64,000 bases of DNA from Microbacterium sp. lyk4-40-TSB-66. Its GTDB lineage: Bacteria > Actinomycetota > Actinomycetes > Actinomycetales > Microbacteriaceae. Both the position numbers and the translations under genes were made by a program. Below, in pieces: positions 52,528 through 63,614 of the stretch. Each line of letters begins with the position of its first letter. Position 1 is the stretch's first letter. The stretch spans positions 62,001-126,000 of the forward strand of contig NZ_JARVRW010000001.1 in assembly GCF_030209475.1 (NCBI RefSeq). The letters are read 5' to 3'. The notes below the pieces were generated by a model. That model saw only the letters and a list, made by a program, of their open reading frames with translations. It did not search any database and had not been told where the DNA came from.

Positions 52528-52690
52528 TGACGCGGGGTCGTGCGGGCGGGGCGTTCGCGCGTGATCGCGCGCGCGGCGTGATCGCGCAGGCTTGATCGCA
52601 TGGGTTCGTGCGCGCGGTCCCGTGAGCCGGACGCCACCCCCGGCTCATCGCTCTGGGCTGCGCGCGCCCGAGCGCGGGCGACGAAGACGC
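52528..52690. other. gene-free GC-rich gap
   Basis: No gene. It contains repeated GTGATCGCG words (52557-52565, 52577-52585) and related CTTGATCGCA in a stretch of alternating CG. It resembles the dispersed palindromes only loosely. Confidence 0.4.
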
Positions 52691-52692
52691 TC

Positions 52693-52722
52693 TTGCCCCC
52701 TGCGAGCTCTCAGGGATACTCT
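52693..52722 (+). promoter_or_regulatory. candidate promoter for leader ORF and ABC genes
   Basis: A -35-like TTGCCC and a -10-like TACTCT lie about 18 bases apart, roughly 50 bases before the leader ORF. Weak match; inferred from position. Confidence 0.35.
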
Positions 52723-52773
52723 GGAGGGCTGACGTCCCCCCGGCGGCAGCTCCACGTGATGAAGGAGGATGCC

Positions 52774-52848
52774 GTGTACCGAATCGACGCCCCCGTCGTC
52801 CCGGTCGCCGTGCCCTCCGTCGCTGCGCGCCCCGGCCGACGCCACTAG
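52774..52848 (+). CDS. 24-residue leader peptide upstream of ABC exporter
   Basis: A GTG with AAGGAGG five bases upstream, a stronger ribosome site than most genes here. It encodes [20 protein letters not shown] then GRRH and TAG. The peptide has PVVP and VAVP runs followed by an Arg-rich end, the kind of sequence that can slow ribosomes. It ends 116 bases before the ABC exporter start. No other role for such a short frame is evident; a translational attenuator for the exporter is the leading guess. Confidence 0.5.
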   Translation: MYRIDAPVVPVAVPSVAARPGRRH

Positions 52849-52964
52849 GGCTTCCGCGTCGCGCTCCGGCGCCCCGGCATCGCCCCGACCGACGATCTTC
52901 GTCGCGCCCCCCGGCATCCCTCTCCGCGCCTCCACCCCGGCGCCCGCTTCGACCCACGAGGATC

Positions 52965-54821
52965 ATGACCACCTCATCGCCGCCACCCCGCCTGTCGACA
53001 CCGCGCGCTTTCGCGCGATTGCTCCCCATCGCGCGTCCCGTGCTGCCCCGCCTCATCGCCGGGGCCGTCACGGCGCTCGTCGCGAGCCTGCTCGCGCTCG
53101 CCATCCCGCTCGTGCTCGAGCAGATCGTCGCCGGTCCCATCGCCTCGCTCGACGCCCGCGCCCTCGTCTGGGGCTCGCTCGCCGTGCTCGGCCTCGGTCT
53201 CGCCGAAGCCGCGATGGTGTGGCTGCGACGCTGGTTCGTGCTCGCGCCTGCGACCAAGGTCGAGTACGACCTCCGTCAGTCGTTCTACTCGCGTCTGCAG
53301 CGGCTTCCGGTCGCCTTCCACGACCGGTGGCAGTCGGGACAGCTGCTGTCGCGCATGATGCAGGACATCAGCATGCTCCGCCGCTGGCTCGCCTTCGGCG
53401 TCATCCTCCTCGTGGTCAACGTGCTCACGATCACGATCGGGGCGGTGCTGCTGTTCCGGTGGCACTGGCTGCTGGGCGCGCTCTTCCTCGTCACCTCGGC
53501 CCCGGTCATCTACGTCGGCTTCCGGTTCGAGAAGCGCTACGGCGCACTGACCCGTCAAAGCCAGGACCAGGCGGGCGACCTCGCCACCTCGGTGGAAGAG
53601 AGCGTCCACGGCATCCGTGTGCTCAAGGCCTTCGGTCGCGGCAAGCACGCGCTGCAGAAGTTCACCCGCCAGGCGGAGTCGCTGCGCGAGACCGAGATCG
53701 ACAAGGCCCGCGCGATCGGCTGGATCTGGTTCTGGCTCGTGCTGCTGCCCGACATCGCCTTCGCGGTGTGCCTCGGAGCGGGCATCGTGCTGGCGCAGCT
53801 GGGTCAGCTACAGGTCGCCGAGCTCGTGGCGTTCTTCGCCATGGCCACGGTGCTGCGGTGGCCGATGGAGTCGATCGGCTTCCTCTTCTCGTTCCTGCTC
53901 GACGCGCGTACTGCGACCGACCGCATCTTCGAGGTCTTCGACGAGCAGAACACCATCGTCGACCCCGAGAACCCGCGCACCATCGCCGCACCCCGCGGCG
54001 AACTCGCGTTCGAGGGAGCGCATTTCCGGTATCAGGATGCCGTGGACACCGAGCCGGATCTGCTCGACGGCATCGACCTGGTGCTGCGCCCGGGCGAGAC
54101 GATGGCGCTCGTGGGCCTCACCGGCTCGGGCAAGACGACGCTGACGACCCTGCCCGGACGCCTGTACGACGTCACGGGCGGACGCGTGCTCATCGACGGC
54201 GTCGACGTGCGCGACCTCACGCTCGCCGAGCTCCGCCGCCACGTCGGGATGGCGTTCGAAGACGCGACCCTCTTCTCGCAGACGGTCCGTGACAACGTCC
54301 TCCTTGGCCGCGAAGACCTCGAGCCCGGTTCCCCCGAGTCGGAGGAGATCCTGCGCGAAGCGCTGCAGGTGGCCCAGGCTCGCTTCGTCTACGACCTGCC
54401 CGACGGGCTGGACACGGTCATCGGCGAAGAGGGTTTGAGCCTGTCGGGCGGCCAGCGCCAGCGCCTCGCCCTCGCCCGCGCCGTCGCCGCGAGACCGGCC
54501 GTGCTCGTGCTCGACGACCCGCTGTCGGCGCTCGACGTCGACACCGAGGCCCTCGTCGAAGACGCTCTGCGTGAGGTGCTCAGCGAGACCACCGCCCTCA
54601 TCGTCGCGCACCGCCCCTCGACGGTCACCCTGGCCGACCGCGTCGCCCTGCTCGAAGACGGACGCATCACCGCCGTCGGCACGCACTCCGACCTGTTGCG
54701 CGAGAGCGATCACTACCGTTACGTCATCTCGAGCCTCGAAGAGGCCGAGCGCGAGGCGCGCACGGGGGCCATCCCCGTGATCGCCGATGACGCCCGCACC
54801 GAGAAGGAGGCGACCCGATGA
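52965..54821 (+). CDS. ABC exporter half-transporter A (degenerate site)
   Basis: 618 residues. Six-helix type I exporter domain (about 25-320) then the ATPase domain: Walker [11 protein letters not shown] near 382, signature [20 protein letters not shown] near 490, Walker [13 protein letters not shown] near 512. The residue after the Walker B Asp is Asp, not the catalytic Glu, so this half carries the non-hydrolysing site of a heterodimer. GAGG precedes the ATG. It overlaps the partner gene (ATGA). Likely a lipid or drug exporter of the BmrCD/TM287-288 class. Confidence 0.9.
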   Translation: MTTSSPPPRLSTPRAFARLLPIARPVLPRLIAGAVTALVASLLALAIPLVLEQIVAGPIASLDARALVWGSLAVLGLGLAEAAMVWLRRWFVLAPATKVEYDLRQSFYSRLQRLPVAFHDRWQSGQLLSRMMQDISMLRRWLAFGVILLVVNVLTITIGAVLLFRWHWLLGALFLVTSAPVIYVGFRFEKRYGALTRQSQDQAGDLATSVEESVHGIRVLKAFGRGKHALQKFTRQAESLRETEIDKARAIGWIWFWLVLLPDIAFAVCLGAGIVLAQLGQLQVAELVAFFAMATVLRWPMESIGFLFSFLLDARTATDRIFEVFDEQNTIVDPENPRTIAAPRGELAFEGAHFRYQDAVDTEPDLLDGIDLVLRPGETMALVGLTGSGKTTLTTLPGRLYDVTGGRVLIDGVDVRDLTLAELRRHVGMAFEDATLFSQTVRDNVLLGREDLEPGSPESEEILREALQVAQARFVYDLPDGLDTVIGEEGLSLSGGQRQRLALARAVAARPAVLVLDDPLSALDVDTEALVEDALREVLSETTALIVAHRPSTVTLADRVALLEDGRITAVGTHSDLLRESDHYRYVISSLEEAEREARTGAIPVIADDARTEKEATR

Positions 54822-56635
54822 CCACCGCGACCGTCTCCGGAACCAGCGGCGAAGACCGCTCCGACTACACCCGCGTCGAGAGCCGGGCGATCCGTCAGCG
54901 TTCGCTGCGCCTGCTCGGCACCCTCGTGTCGCCGTTGCGCGGACAACTCGTGCTCGCCGCGGCCGTGCTCGTGGTGTCGACCGCGTTGCGCGTGGCCGGC
55001 CCCGCCCTGATCGCGTATGGCATCGACAACGCGCTGCCCGCGGTGATCGAGCGCAGCGATTGGATGCCGACCATCGGCGTCGTCGGCATCTACCTGCTGG
55101 CCGGCATCGGTGGTGCCGTGCTCATCGGGTGGTACGTCGTCGTCGCCGCACGTCTGACGCAGGCGGTGATGCTCGACCTGCGCAAGCGCATCTTCCTGCA
55201 CACGCAGAAGCTCAGCCTCGAGTTCCACGAGTCCTACACCTCGGGCCGCATCATCTCGCGGCAGACGAGCGACCTCGACACGATCCGAGAGCTCCTCGAC
55301 GGCGGTCTGAACGAGCTCGTCTCGGGCGTGCTCTACGGCGTGTTCACCCTCATCGCGCTGTACCTCATCGACTGGCAGTCGGGGCTGATCCTCACCGTCA
55401 TGGGCATCCCGATGTACCTGCTCATGCGGTGGTTCTACATGCGGTCGCAGGTGATCTACCGCGAGTCCCGCGTGATCAGCGCGCAGGTCATCGTGAAGTT
55501 CGTCGAGACGATGACGGGTATCCGCGCGGTGAAGGCGTTCCGCAAGGAGCCGAGGAACGACGACGACTTCGGCACGCTGGCCGCCGACTACCGCGACGTC
55601 AACATGCGCTCGATCAAGCTCTTCGGAACGTTCGAGCCAGGCATCATGGCGGTCGCCGCCGTCTCGGTCGCCGTCGTGCTGCTGTGGGGTGGCGGGCGAG
55701 TGATCGCCGGTCCGCTCGAGATCGGTGTGCTCACCGCGGCCGTGCTGTACGTGCGCAACTTCTTCTCGCCGCTTCAGGAGGTGGCGTTCTTCCTGAACTC
55801 GTACCAATCGGCCACGGCCGCCCTCGAGAAGGTGTCGGGCGTCCTCGAAGAGGAGCCGACCGTTCCCGACCCGACCGACCCCATCGACCTGTGGACGGCG
55901 AAGGGGCACGTGCGCTTCGACGAGGTCACCTTCGGCTATTCCGACGATCGCATCATCCTTCCGCACTTCTCGCTCGACATCCCCGCCGGGCAGACGATCG
56001 CGCTCGTGGGAACGACGGGTGCCGGCAAGTCGACTCTCGCCAAACTCGTGTCGCGGTTCTACGACCCGACCCGGGGTGCGGTGACCCTCGACGACGTCGA
56101 TCTGCGTCGGCTGCACCCGAAAGACCTGCGCCGCGCCATCGTGATGGTGACGCAGGAGGCCTACCTGTTCAGCGGAACCGTCGCCGACAACATCGCGCTC
56201 GGCAAGCCCGACGCCACGATGGACGAGATCCGCGCCGCCGCTCGCGCGGTGGGCGCCGACGGCTTCATCTCGAAGCTGCCCGACGGGTACGACACCGACG
56301 TGAACAAGCGCGGCGGACGCGTCTCGGCGGGCCAGCGCCAGCTGATCTCGTTCGCTCGAGCGTTCCTCGCCGACCCCTCCGTGCTGATCCTCGACGAGGC
56401 CACGGCGTCGCTCGACATCCCCAGCGAGCGCCTCATCCAAGACGCGCTGCAGACGCTGCTGGCCGACCGCACCGCGATCATCATCGCCCACCGCCTGTCG
56501 ACGGTGGCCATCGCCGATCGCGTGCTGGTGATGGAGCACGGGCGCATCATCGAGGACGACACTCCCGCCGCCCTCATCGCCGGCACCGGCAAGTTCGCGC
56601 AGCTCCACGCCGCCTGGCGCGAATCGCTCGTCTGA
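54818..56635 (+). CDS. ABC exporter half-transporter B (catalytic site)
   Basis: 605 residues with AGGAGG upstream. Transmembrane domain about 30-325 ([40 protein letters not shown]). Walker [11 protein letters not shown] near 397. The signature is altered to [20 protein letters not shown] near 501. Walker [13 protein letters not shown] near 521 has a canonical Glu. Together with half A, with its normal LSGGQ and Asp Walker B, this gives one catalytic and one degenerate site, as in known heterodimeric exporters. The operon ends at a hairpin directly after the stop. Confidence 0.9.
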   Translation: MTTATVSGTSGEDRSDYTRVESRAIRQRSLRLLGTLVSPLRGQLVLAAAVLVVSTALRVAGPALIAYGIDNALPAVIERSDWMPTIGVVGIYLLAGIGGAVLIGWYVVVAARLTQAVMLDLRKRIFLHTQKLSLEFHESYTSGRIISRQTSDLDTIRELLDGGLNELVSGVLYGVFTLIALYLIDWQSGLILTVMGIPMYLLMRWFYMRSQVIYRESRVISAQVIVKFVETMTGIRAVKAFRKEPRNDDDFGTLAADYRDVNMRSIKLFGTFEPGIMAVAAVSVAVVLLWGGGRVIAGPLEIGVLTAAVLYVRNFFSPLQEVAFFLNSYQSATAALEKVSGVLEEEPTVPDPTDPIDLWTAKGHVRFDEVTFGYSDDRIILPHFSLDIPAGQTIALVGTTGAGKSTLAKLVSRFYDPTRGAVTLDDVDLRRLHPKDLRRAIVMVTQEAYLFSGTVADNIALGKPDATMDEIRAAARAVGADGFISKLPDGYDTDVNKRGGRVSAGQRQLISFARAFLADPSVLILDEATASLDIPSERLIQDALQTLLADRTAIIIAHRLSTVAIADRVLVMEHGRIIEDDTPAALIAGTGKFAQLHAAWRESLV

Positions 56636-56644
56636 CCGCAACCC

Positions 56645-56686
56645 CGGATGCCACGCCCCCGCGCCGCGCGGGGTGCGTGGCATCCG
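56645..56686 (+). terminator. ABC exporter terminator
   Basis: CGGATGCCACGC (56645-56656) pairs with GCGTGGCATCCG (56675-56686). CCCCGCG/CGCGGGG extends the stem with one bulged T. The stem again contains the GGATGCC/GGCATCC heptamer pair. Confidence 0.85.
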
Positions 56687-56737
56687 TCGTCTCGCCCGTG
56701 TGGTTGTCTCGGGTCGCGTCGGGACTCGCACGAAGCC

Positions 56738-56922
56738 GGTTTCCTCGCACCTTCTTCCGGGAAATCTGCGAGGAACCCGCTTTGCTGCGAGCGAGAGCCG
56801 TCACCGGCGCCCGAGCGGGCCGCCGCCCAGATGCTCCGGGCGACCGCGCTTGCCCGCATCTACGCATCTTCCTCGCAGATTCCGGGACCCGTGGTGCGAG
56901 GATGGCGGCTATCTGCGAGGAA
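56738..56922. repeat. two TTCCTCGCAGAT-type palindromes
   Basis: Pair one: GGTTTCCTCGCA and TGCGAGGAACCC (56738-56778), one mismatch. Pair two: TTCCTCGCAGAT (56869-56880) and ATCTGCGAGGAA (56911-56922), perfect. Both enclose CCGGGA words. They fill the gap between the ABC operon and the DUF559-like gene. Confidence 0.8.
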
Positions 56923-56986
56923 ACGCTCGGAGCGTGTGCTCGGCGGATTCGCCTACGGTCTGCCAGACCTCCTGCGGTGTGCGGTG

Positions 56987-57850
56987 TCACCCTTTCGGGG
57001 CTCGAGGTGGGAGATGTAGCCCCGCGGCGACCGCTCGGAGCACGGTCCGCTCAACCGTCGCCCAGTCATGCACGATCTGGTCGTACGAGAACCGCAGCAC
57101 GGTGAAGCCGCGCAGACGCAACTCCGCATCGTGCGCGATGTCCCGGCGCCGCTGCGCGGCGGAGGAGTGGAACTCCCACCCGTCCGACTGGACGACGAGA
57201 CGTTCGCCGACCAGCCCATCGACCGGTCGACCGGCAATGACCACCTGCTGTCGAACGACGAGTCCGACAGCTCGGAGGCGCGTGACGAGGATGGTTTCCA
57301 AGCCGGAGTCCGAGAGCCCGCCGACGGCCTCGGCGATGTTTCGCGCCCGGACGGACCTCCACCGCACCAGGCGAAGCGCCGCCGGATCCACGTGTTCGGT
57401 CCTGCTCGCTGACTCCCACACGACAAGGGCATCCTCGCGCCCCAGGCAGGCGGCGACGTGAGCGAGCGAATCCTCCACGGATTCGATGAGGGAGTGCCTC
57501 GACGGAGGGGCCAACGGGCGCGTCCAATGAATGCGCCCGGCGAAGGGTCGGGGGATGCCGTCGGCAGCCGAGCCGGGCTTCACATGCAGATGCAGCGAGT
57601 CATCTGCGTTCGGCGGAACCCACCAGCCCCTTCTCCGGGCGGCTGAGACGCAGGCGACGCGTCCACCCGCCAAGGCGGCGGTACGGAGGTCATCAGCGAT
57701 GGAGGCGACGGCGATCCATCGATGTCGAAGGATCTCGATCAAGCCTGCCCGGGCCGCCGCGCGCACCTGGCGGTCGTCGTACCCGGCGTCCGCTGCCGCC
57801 GCGCGGTGCACGATCCCGCCGCGTTCCACCACCCACTCGTGCACGTCCAT
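56987..57850 (-). CDS. AbiEi-N-like/DUF559 endonuclease-fold protein
   Basis: 287 residues from the ATG giving MDVHEWVVERGGIVHRAAAA. The N-terminal 60 residues look like the winged helix of AbiEi-type proteins (GYDDRQVRAAARAGLIEILR). The C-terminal 90 residues have the DUF559/Vsr-like pattern: VVIAGRPVDGLVGERLVVQS, DGWEFHS, then RRRDIAHDAELRLRGFTVLR and FSYDQIVHDW. Acidic residues in DGL and SDGWEFH are candidate nuclease metal ligands. Such proteins are common in actinobacteria and unproven. CACACT lies six bases before the ATG, so it may be leaderless. Confidence 0.72.
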   Translation of the reverse strand: MDVHEWVVERGGIVHRAAAADAGYDDRQVRAAARAGLIEILRHRWIAVASIADDLRTAALAGGRVACVSAARRRGWWVPPNADDSLHLHVKPGSAADGIPRPFAGRIHWTRPLAPPSRHSLIESVEDSLAHVAACLGREDALVVWESASRTEHVDPAALRLVRWRSVRARNIAEAVGGLSDSGLETILVTRLRAVGLVVRQQVVIAGRPVDGLVGERLVVQSDGWEFHSSAAQRRRDIAHDAELRLRGFTVLRFSYDQIVHDWATVERTVLRAVAAGLHLPPRAPKG

Positions 57851-57984
57851 GCCAGGAGTGTGACGGCTTTCGATACGGGCCTGGGGGTGGCGGCATCTGA
57901 GAGGTGAATGGTCCGGGCCGTGGGTTCGCTGGGGAGGAGCGACGCGCGAGCGGCATCGAACACGCGACGAAGCTCGCACTCCCG

Positions 57985-58043
57985 CACCTTCCTCGCAGTT
58001 CCTGGGCGGAAATCTGCGAGATCAGCGCCTTGTTGCGAGAATC
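57985..58043. repeat. CTCGCAG palindrome, third copy
   Basis: CTCGCAG (57991-57997) and CTGCGAG (58014-58020) enclose TTCCTGGGCGGAAAT; CACCTTC precedes and TTGTTGCGAGAA follows, in the same order as the 56.7-kb copies. The elements thus flank the DUF559-like gene on both sides. Confidence 0.7.
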
Positions 58044-58140
58044 GCGCGTCGTCGCGCTGCCCGCGCCACGCGTCGGGGCTCAGCGGTCGGGAGCCTCCTG
58101 GCGCCACGAACCGCAGGAGTCGGGTGCGCGGCATGCGTCG

Positions 58141-58326
58141 TCAGTCACGTGGACTGCGGCGGCGAGCCCGCAGGTCGATGATCCCGCGCAGGACGAACGC
58201 CGCGGCAGCGACGACGAAGATGGCCGTCATGGCGATGTTCCACCACTGCGGGGTCGAGCCCAGTTGGGCGATGCCGTATGCAGCAAGCGCGACGCCGAAG
58301 GGAATGGAGAACCACGGTCCTGTCAT
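58141..58326 (-). CDS. two-span small membrane protein
   Basis: 61 residues. Helices near 8-24 (IPFGVALAAYGIAQLG) and 30-50 (IAMTAIFVVAAAAFVLRGII), then a basic tail (DLRARRRSPRD). TACCGT ends six bases before the ATG, the leaderless arrangement, which supports it as a real gene. No family was recognised. Confidence 0.6.
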   Translation of the reverse strand: MTGPWFSIPFGVALAAYGIAQLGSTPQWWNIAMTAIFVVAAAAFVLRGIIDLRARRRSPRD

Positions 58327-58332
58327 AGCCGA

Positions 58333-58338
58333 ACGGTA
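58333..58338 (-). promoter_or_regulatory. -10 box spaced for leaderless start
   Basis: Minus-strand TACCGT (58338-58333), six bases, then ATG at 58326. Confidence 0.55.
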
Positions 58339-58415
58339 GGAGGGGGCGAAGCCGCCTCAGACGCTGTCGCGCGAAACCTCACGCGAACCGCCGCGCCCCG
58401 CGCGCAGCCGGAACC

Positions 58416-58868
58416 TCAGACGCGCACGCGCGCGATGATCTCGCCGTACTCCGTCTCGCCGACCGCCTCGAAACCGACGCGCTCGAAGAACGCCTCGGGG
58501 CCGCCGACACCGGGTTCGTAGATGACGTCGACGTGGTCCATGCCGCGGCCGCGTGCCTCTTCGAGCACGGCGGCGAGGGCGTAGCTGCCGACGCCGCGGC
58601 CCTGCTCGTCGGCGTCGACGTTGATGCGCCACAGGACGGAGCGGAAGTGCTCCTCGTGCGCCTCGGGGTCGAAGTTCGCGCTGACGAAGCCCACGACCTC
58701 GTCGGCGTCGAGCACGACCCGCTGCCACGACGTCTGCGGATTGCTCACGGTCGCGGCGATGCCGTAGCTGATCGGAGCGAGGAACTGCTCCTGTCCGGGC
58801 TTGAGCGACAGAGTGTTCACCGCCACGATGGTGGCGGCGGACAGTTCGACGAGACGCAGGTCAGCCAT
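58416..58868 (-). CDS. GNAT N-acetyltransferase
   Basis: 150 residues. GNAT core: the acetyl-CoA loop INVDADEQGRGVGSYALAAV near residue 85 (Q/RxxGxG), followed by LEEARGRGMDHVDVIYEPGV and PEAFFERVGFEAVGETEYGE. The single compact domain has no fusion. Acceptor unknown. TAACCT ends six bases before the ATG on this strand, consistent with a leaderless mRNA. It is divergent from icd, with 240 bases between. Confidence 0.87.
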   Translation of the reverse strand: MADLRLVELSAATIVAVNTLSLKPGQEQFLAPISYGIAATVSNPQTSWQRVVLDADEVVGFVSANFDPEAHEEHFRSVLWRINVDADEQGRGVGSYALAAVLEEARGRGMDHVDVIYEPGVGGPEAFFERVGFEAVGETEYGEIIARVRV

Positions 58869-58874
58869 GCGCCC

Positions 58875-58880
58875 AGGTTA
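58875..58880 (-). promoter_or_regulatory. -10 box spaced for leaderless start
   Basis: Minus-strand TAACCT (58880-58875), six bases, then ATG at 58868. Confidence 0.55.
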
Positions 58881-59029
58881 GCGGCACGGCCACCGAGTCC
58901 CAAGATCGTCCGTCATCGTCGGAGACGACCGTCACCCGTGCGTGCGGGATCCGCCTTCCCCCGTTCACCCGAGACGGTGGCGCACCCCCGGCTCGGGACG
59001 CGGAGCGGGAATCGATCCGGCGCGAAAAC

Positions 59030-59069
59030 TATCTCGACATCAAGAGACTTTGCCGACGTGCGATAGGCT
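59030..59069 (+). promoter_or_regulatory. icd promoter with sucC-like half-site
   Basis: ATCAAGAGACTTTGCC (59039-59054) matches 15 of 16 bases of the box before sucC. The left half (TATCTCGAC) is a weaker inverted copy. A -10-like TAGGCT lies at 59064-59069, so the box overlaps the -35 region. Confidence 0.65.
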
Positions 59070-59107
59070 GAAACGCAACCCTGGCCGCCTCTACGGAGAG
59101 ATCTGAC

Positions 59108-61327
<2,220 letters not shown>

Positions 61328-61340
61328 GGATGAACCAGAG

Positions 61341-61374
61341 AGGGGCGGATGCCAACTGGCATCCGCCCCTTTCT
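61341..61374 (+). terminator. icd terminator
   Basis: AGGGGCGGATGCCA (61341-61354) pairs perfectly with TGGCATCCGCCCCT (61357-61370), then TTCT. The stem contains the GGATGCC/GGCATCC heptamer pair. Confidence 0.9.
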
Positions 61375-61401
61375 CGTCCGAAGACTCGAGAGGCGGGAGG
61401 G

Positions 61402-62037
61402 ATGCGGAGGCCCGACAAGGTGGACCTGAAGAGGTCCCTCGACAGCTATCGAGCCCCGCGCGGCGCGTTCCGCCTCGTGGACGTTCCCGACCTGCAGTAC
61501 CTGATGATCGACGGATACGGCGATCCGAACACCGCCCCCGCGTATCCGGAGGCCCTGGCGGCGCTGTATCCGGTCGCCTACACGCTCAAGTTCCTCAGCA
61601 AGCGCGAACGCGAACGGGACTACGTCGTCCCTCCGCTCGAGGGGCTGTGGTGGGCCGACGACCTGGACAGCTTCACCCGCTCACGCGACAAGTCCCGCTG
61701 GAAGTGGACGATGATGCTCCTCGTCCCCGACTGGCTCGACGACGAGGCCGTCCGGAGCGCCGTCGCCCAGGCGGGGGCGAAGAATGCCCCGGCTCGCCTG
61801 GCTGACGTCCGCTTCCAGACGCTCTCGGAGGGGCGGTGCGTCCAGACCCTTCACCACGGCCCCTTCGATGACGAGGGCACCGTGCTGGAGCGCCTGCACG
61901 ACGAGTTCCTCCCACAGAACGGGTTGCGGGCGGTCGGCATGCACCACGAGATCTACCTCAGCGACTTCCGCAAGGTCGCCCCGGAGCGCCTTCGCACCGT
62001 CCTTCGTCAACCGGTCGCGGCGGCGGAGGCCCGCTGA
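61402..62037 (+). CDS. GyrI-like domain protein
   Basis: 211 residues from ATG 61402 (GGGAGGG directly before it); GTG 61420 is an alternative start giving VDLKRSLDSYRAPRGAFRLV. GyrI-like (SOUL/BLM-hydrolase-type) fold: LQYLMIDGYGDPNTAPAYPE, LYPVAYTLKFLSKRERERDY, EGLWWADDLDSF and VQTLHHGPFDDEGTVLERLH, then LRAVGMHHEIYLSD. The residues that bind or hydrolyse small molecules in this family (an aromatic Trp and a Glu) appear present. Function unknown. It converges on the L,D-transpeptidase gene across a palindromic terminator. Confidence 0.85.
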   Translation: MRRPDKVDLKRSLDSYRAPRGAFRLVDVPDLQYLMIDGYGDPNTAPAYPEALAALYPVAYTLKFLSKRERERDYVVPPLEGLWWADDLDSFTRSRDKSRWKWTMMLLVPDWLDDEAVRSAVAQAGAKNAPARLADVRFQTLSEGRCVQTLHHGPFDDEGTVLERLHDEFLPQNGLRAVGMHHEIYLSDFRKVAPERLRTVLRQPVAAAEAR

Positions 62038-62069
62038 GGTCACCGGCGCAGCGTCCCGCGGGAACGGAA

Positions 62070-62101
62070 GAGGGGGTGGATGCCATGGCATCCACCCCCT
62101 C
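62070..62101. terminator. bidirectional terminator, perfect 32-base palindrome
   Basis: The arms are GAGGGGGTGGATGCCA and its exact complement, centred between 62085 and 62086. It separates two convergent genes. It contains the GGATGCC/GGCATCC heptamer pair. Confidence 0.88.
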
Positions 62102-62113
62102 CAAGACCGGCGC

Positions 62114-63505
62114 TCAGTAGTGGACCGAGACCTCGGTGCCCTGGTAGGCCCAGTCGTACAGTTCTTTGGCGTTGCTCACCGTGAGGTTGACGCAGCCGTG
62201 GCTCATCGGAGTGCCGAAGTTGTTGTGCCAGTACGTGCCGTGGAACGCCTCGTCGCCGTTGAAGTACGCGACCCACGGGACATCTTTGGTGCACCAGTCG
62301 TAGCCCGGGACGCAACCCATGTCCTGCATCGACGTCTTCCAGCCGATGCGGTAGTCACCCGTGTGGGTCTCCCAGCCGCTCTTGCCCGACGACATCGACC
62401 AGTTGCGGTAGACCTGCCCGTTCTCGTACAGGGTGACCGACTGCGCGCTGAGGTTGACCTCGATGCGACGCTCGGTCTTCTTGGTGTCGAAGGGCGTCTC
62501 GGCGACGGTGAGGCCGAAGCGCGCGTTGCCCTCGGCGAGCTGCGACGCGAACGCCGCGGCGATGCCGTTCGTGTCACCGAGCGACCGACCGGTCTGGCCC
62601 TCGGTGAGGGCCTTGATGACCTCTCCGCCGCTGTCGACGATGACGTCGGCGTTGACGGCGGCGCGGTCGACGCTGCCGGCGAGACCCGCGACGGCGTTCT
62701 GGATGGCGGCTTCATCGGCCGAGATGGCGAACTCGCCCTTGCCGTCGGGGGTGACGGTGATCCAGGATGCCGCGGTGGCACGGTCGACGGGCACCGTGCG
62801 CTCGTCGCCGATGTAGAAGCCCGCCGAGTCGAGGATGCCGTTCAGCTTCGCCACGGCGGCGTCTGCCTCTTCGGTGGAGACGGGTGCCTCGACGGCTACC
62901 ACGCCGGCCTCGACCGTGGTCGAGGGGGTGCCGGCGTCGAACGCGGACTGGAGCGCAGAGGCGACGGCGGTGACGTCGATCCCCTCGCCGGCCTCGGCGG
63001 GGGTGGTCACGTAGGTCTCGGAACCGGCGTCGTACGCGAGTGAGGCGTCGACCGGCGCGCGGAACGCGCCGGGGGCGCGATCACGCAGCGCGGCGGCCGC
63101 GTCGGCGGCGTCGACGGAGACCGTGACGCCGGTGCCCTGCGGGAACCAGGATGCGGGCTTCCACATCGGGTTGTCGGAGAACGCCTTGTCGGCGAGGGCG
63201 GCGGCGTCGACCGTCGCGCCGAGATCGGCTCCGGTGACGGTCACCTCGCCGGCGGGGCTCTCGACGGTGATCGTCGTCTCGGCCAGGCGGGTCTCGATGG
63301 CCTGGGCCGCGGCCCCCGCCGTCAGTCCGCCGATCTGCACACCGGCGACGGACGCGCCAGGGGCGATCAGCACCAGAGAGGCGGCGATGAGGGCCACGGC
63401 CGTGGCGCCGGCGGGGATGCCGATCCACAGGCCGGAGCGGTTCTTGCGCGCCTTCGGCTCGGCGGGAGCCCAGGCGTACGTGGCGCCGTCGGTACCGTCG
63501 GTCAT
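62114..63505 (-). CDS. L,D-transpeptidase with PG-binding-4 domains
   Basis: 463 residues. A cytosolic N-terminus of about 25 residues, a membrane anchor near 26-50 (WIGIPAGATAVALIAASLVL), two repeats of a VanW-associated peptidoglycan-binding-type domain (about 55-325) and a YkuD catalytic domain from about 345. Catalytic motif: YWHNNFGTPMSHGCVNLTVS near residue 435 with His and Cys. It makes or modifies 3-3 peptidoglycan cross-links outside the membrane. GGGGGG upstream supports the ATG at 63505. It ends at the bidirectional terminator. Confidence 0.93.
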   Translation of the reverse strand: MTDGTDGATYAWAPAEPKARKNRSGLWIGIPAGATAVALIAASLVLIAPGASVAGVQIGGLTAGAAAQAIETRLAETTITVESPAGEVTVTGADLGATVDAAALADKAFSDNPMWKPASWFPQGTGVTVSVDAADAAAALRDRAPGAFRAPVDASLAYDAGSETYVTTPAEAGEGIDVTAVASALQSAFDAGTPSTTVEAGVVAVEAPVSTEEADAAVAKLNGILDSAGFYIGDERTVPVDRATAASWITVTPDGKGEFAISADEAAIQNAVAGLAGSVDRAAVNADVIVDSGGEVIKALTEGQTGRSLGDTNGIAAAFASQLAEGNARFGLTVAETPFDTKKTERRIEVNLSAQSVTLYENGQVYRNWSMSSGKSGWETHTGDYRIGWKTSMQDMGCVPGYDWCTKDVPWVAYFNGDEAFHGTYWHNNFGTPMSHGCVNLTVSNAKELYDWAYQGTEVSVHY

Positions 63506-63614
63506 TGGTCAAACCCCCCACAAGTCAGTCTTCCCATGCTATGGGGTAGCGCTGCGCATTGGCCGGGAGCCACGTCACGTTCTCATCACGCCGGTGTCGG
63601 CGCCGCCCCGGTCC

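Noticed and set aside
52528..52690. tRNA or small RNA gene in the GC-rich gap
   Set aside because: No cloverleaf or T-loop GTTCRAATC-like sequence found by eye; only repeated GATCGCG words.
52965..56635. Antibiotic biosynthetic cluster around the ABC exporter
   Set aside because: No synthetase, synthase or tailoring enzyme gene lies nearby; neighbours are DNA repair and unrelated genes.
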